Source: Criblamydia sequanensis CRIB-18 (GTDB lineage Bacteria; Chlamydiota; Chlamydiia; Chlamydiales; Criblamydiaceae). From it: a stretch of DNA of 64,000 nt. The notes beneath the pieces were generated by a model. It was not told where the DNA came from. It searched no databases and saw only the letters and a list, made by a program, of their open reading frames with translations. Location: NCBI RefSeq assembly GCF_000750955.1, contig NZ_CCEJ010000003.1, positions 310,001 to 374,000 on the forward strand. The letters run 5' to 3'. Both the position numbers and the translations under genes were made by a program. Shown in pieces: positions 62,005-64,000 of this stretch (the first letter of the stretch is position 1; the number at the start of each line of letters is the position of its first letter).

Positions 62005-63582
62005 TCATCTTCGTTTTAAAGCAAAGTCATTTAAGTAACTTTCCTCTAAGTCTGCATAATGCTTTATTAAAGCATGATAGGCTTCCGGGTTTTTCGGCAC
62101 AATTTTTTCCTCTTGGCCATTTTCAAAAAAGTTTGCGAGAAGGGATTTAAAAGTAAGTTTTGCATTCAAAGAAAAATAAGCATAGGCTGCCCTTAAACAA
62201 GCGCCAAGGCAGGCGCTATTTGAAACTTTTCTTTCAATAACACTCGCATTAAAAACATCTGCCATAATTTGAAGAAGCACCTTATTTTTAGAGGCTCCCC
62301 CTGTCGCATAAATTAGAGTCGGCGCTTTCCCCATCCAAGCAGAATGAACTTTCATTGAAAGCATCTCTGCTTCAAGAAGCGCTCGACAGTTGCCCGGAAC
62401 ATCTTCTTCATTTAGATGAAAACGATGGACTCCTGCTTCTAAAACTTTTGGGACAATCTCTGTTTCAAAAAAGGGAAGCAAGAGTTTACCGTCATTTCCA
62501 GGTTTTGCTTTCAAAACCTCATTTTCAAAAGATTTTAAATCGAGGGAGTAAAGCGATCTCATTTTTTCAATGGCAAGAGCCCCGTTTTTAAAGCAGTTTA
62601 GGGTCATAAAATGGCCATCAGGACTTCTGAAGACATGGCCTTCTCCTTTTTCATCAAAGCGAAAAGTGTCCATATGTCCAAAGTAGGTAAAACTTGTCCC
62701 TAAACTTATGGCGGAAACATTAGATTCCGCGATTCCAAGGCCTAGTAAAGAATCGGGGTTATCTCCCGACCAGATGATAGCTAATGCTTTTGGATTTAAA
62801 CCATATTTGATCGTAAAATAAGGGCTGACTTCGCCAATAATTCTCCAAGAAGGAGAAAGAGGAGGCAATTTTTCTAAAAGATGGTCTGCTGTGGCCTCTA
62901 AAAAAGGCTTAGACCAAGCGCCCTTTTCAATCGACATTAAATTCATTCCTGAACCATCGGCGGTATCAATCGGACTTATAGATCCTGATAAAATCGAGCT
63001 CATGAAACCGCTAATAAGGGATATTAAACCTGTGTTTTTGTAGGATGCCGGCTCTTCTTTAAAAAATTTTCTAATCTGCGGCCCGGTAAATCTTTCAAAT
63101 AGGGAAGAGCCGGTTTCTTTTAAGGCAAAGAGGCTTCCTCCCACGGCTTTTTCAATTTCAAGACATTCCTGACTTGTGCTGGCATCCATCCAAATAGGTG
63201 AGAGGTCTTTTGAAAACCCATTTTCAAAATTTTCCTTTAACGACTTGTTTGGATTTAAGTTTTTAAAAGCGGATTTTCCTCTTTCATTGAGGTAAACCGA
63301 GCCGTGCTGCTGCGCTGAACCTGAGACTGCTGAGATTAAAGTTAAGTCGAGACCTTTTCTTATCATACGTTCAAAGGCCATATCCAGGGCTTCAGCAAAA
63401 AGTAAAGAAGGGGTCGTTTTTGATAAGCCGTCATGGAGGACTCCATGTTTAGTCTGATAATGAGGCAAATCAGAATCATAATGAACCGAATCTTCGTAAA
63501 TTATTTTTTTGTTTTGATAGTCGATAATTGTGGTTTTCAAACTTTGCGTTCCGCAATCGAATCCTAAAAATAACGCGTCCAT
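62005..63582 (-). CDS. xylB: Xylulokinase, eukaryotic type (FGGY family)
   Basis: Phosphorylates D-xylulose to xylulose 5-phosphate for the pentose phosphate pathway. FGGY features: LGFDCGTQSLKTTIID, SAVSGSAQQHGSVYLNERG, PIWMDASTSQECLEIEKAVG, ERFTGPQIRKFF, DTADGSGMNLM and SLGTSFTYFG. These motifs and the 525-residue length match animal and plant xylulokinases better than the shorter E. coli enzyme, by my reading. AAGG precedes the ATG. It converges with xylA, so it has a separate promoter in the 63583-63906 region. Confidence 0.92.
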   Translation of the reverse strand: MDALFLGFDCGTQSLKTTIIDYQNKKIIYEDSVHYDSDLPHYQTKHGVLHDGLSKTTPSLLFAEALDMAFERMIRKGLDLTLISAVSGSAQQHGSVYLNERGKSAFKNLNPNKSLKENFENGFSKDLSPIWMDASTSQECLEIEKAVGGSLFALKETGSSLFERFTGPQIRKFFKEEPASYKNTGLISLISGFMSSILSGSISPIDTADGSGMNLMSIEKGAWSKPFLEATADHLLEKLPPLSPSWRIIGEVSPYFTIKYGLNPKALAIIWSGDNPDSLLGLGIAESNVSAISLGTSFTYFGHMDTFRFDEKGEGHVFRSPDGHFMTLNCFKNGALAIEKMRSLYSLDLKSFENEVLKAKPGNDGKLLLPFFETEIVPKVLEAGVHRFHLNEEDVPGNCRALLEAEMLSMKVHSAWMGKAPTLIYATGGASKNKVLLQIMADVFNASVIERKVSNSACLGACLRAAYAYFSLNAKLTFKSLLANFFENGQEEKIVPKNPEAYHALIKHYADLEESYLNDFALKRR

Positions 63583-63906
63583 TACCTTGATCTTGGGTTC
63601 ATTTTGATTAAATTGACAGAGTATGGTTTTTTTTCAGAAAAAAGGGGAGGATTTCGTGAAATTTTTCTTGAGAATTAACGATGAAAGGACTAAGTTATTA
63701 CTATTGACCTAAACTTTGTATTTATTTTCAGCAATTCTGTAAATTTTCTTGCGATCTTCACGCTTTTTTTCTTGAGAATGTATATGAAGCCGTTCTCACC
63801 TGAAAAAAATCGCGAAATTCATCAAGAAATCTTCCAAAATCAAAGAAGATAAACCCCAAAGCTCTGGGTAGTTCATATTAAGAGCTCGCAATTTTTAAGG
63901 AAAGCT
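63583..63906. other. Divergent intergenic region
   Basis: This 324-bp gap lies between xylB (minus) and the gene starting at 63907 (plus). It is AT-rich, with T-runs. A 24-codon frame at 63778-63852 has no usable RBS and is not called. TTGAC-like hexamers at about 63613 and 63704 have no convincing -10 partner. Confidence 0.45.
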
Positions 63907-64000
63907 ATGCCAAATTTTCAAAATTCTTCTCAAGGCAACATTTTAGAAATTCTCGCCACGATCCTTGAAATCCAAGAACTTGACATGCAAATGATTCAGT
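63907..64000 (+). CDS. Probable CT398-like zinc-ribbon/coiled-coil protein, N-terminal part
   Basis: The ATG at 63907 follows AAGGAAAG and the frame runs off the window after 31 codons. The sequence contains ILATILEIQELDMQMIQ, which closely resembles the start of C. trachomatis CT398 as I remember it (ILAIQELDIKMIRL). CT398 is a coiled-coil plus zinc-ribbon protein linked to sigma-54 and type III secretion. The match rests on about 20 residues, so the call is tentative. Confidence 0.55.
   Translation, partial: MPNFQNSSQGNILEILATILEIQELDMQMIQ

Overview
The window is a chromosome segment from an amoeba-associated (environmental) member of the Chlamydiae, close to the Parachlamydiaceae/Criblamydiaceae type. 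The evidence is: the block UPF0158 - dapF - clpP - glyA, which matches the C. trachomatis CT429-CT432 order as I remember it; a Lys/Ala-rich HC2-type histone; a long chlamydial-type IspG; the start of a CT398-like protein at the right edge; and a dense set of eukaryote-directed genes (F-box, WD40, papain-like protease, herpesvirus-tegument-like deubiquitinase) of the kind known from amoeba symbionts. The DNA is AT-rich and genes are tightly packed on both strands. I found no tRNA, rRNA or CRISPR array.

Layout. 1-3.6 kb: a minus-strand operon of an exported GT10 (fucosyltransferase-like) enzyme, a pentapeptide-repeat protein and a likely tegument-type deubiquitinase. 4-14 kb: arginine-to-polyamine genes (aguB, aguA, speA, a deoxyhypusine-synthase-like gene) interrupted by ispG and a large Gly/Ala-rich protein of unknown function. 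14-27 kb: an accessory, effector-rich zone with F-box proteins, a coiled-coil membrane protein, a GT-A glycosyltransferase, a papain-like protease ending in a CaaX prenylation box, an F-box/WD40 protein with a nuclear-localisation-like tail, the histone-like protein, a degenerate phosphatase-like protein and a secreted poly(A)-polymerase-like nucleotidyltransferase. That last gene and a convergent tail-anchored F-box gene form a unit that was duplicated twice and then decayed. 27-33 kb: acetate kinase and a four-gene tripartite ABC exporter. 33-38 kb: peptide deformylase, an HD phosphohydrolase and a SNF2 helicase. 38-46 kb: a lipase-maturation-factor-like membrane protein leading into a complete F-type ATP synthase operon. 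46-50 kb: a Cys-rich secreted kinase-like protein, a second CaaX protein, photolyase and MutM. 50-59 kb: the conserved UPF0158/dapF/clpP/glyA block, split by a tandem array of five paralogous genes of unknown function. 59-64 kb: a xylose module (sugar symporter, xylose isomerase, eukaryotic-type xylulokinase).

How the genes fit together. Housekeeping genes supply energy (F-ATP synthase, acetate kinase), isoprenoids, polyamines, DNA repair and pentose entry. The accessory genes point to manipulation of the host ubiquitin system (adaptors that could recruit substrates to host SCF ligases, plus a deubiquitinase) and of host membranes, by prenylation, tail anchors and hydrophobic hairpins.

Mobile DNA. 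A short element of about 165 bp with TAGACTTCTTTCGAAACT-type inverted ends occurs twice nearly complete (54002-54166 and 58870-59031) and once as a 90-bp derivative (57266-57355). It looks like a MITE. One copy lies directly upstream of a member of the five-gene array. All functions are inferred from reading the sequence; no database search was run.
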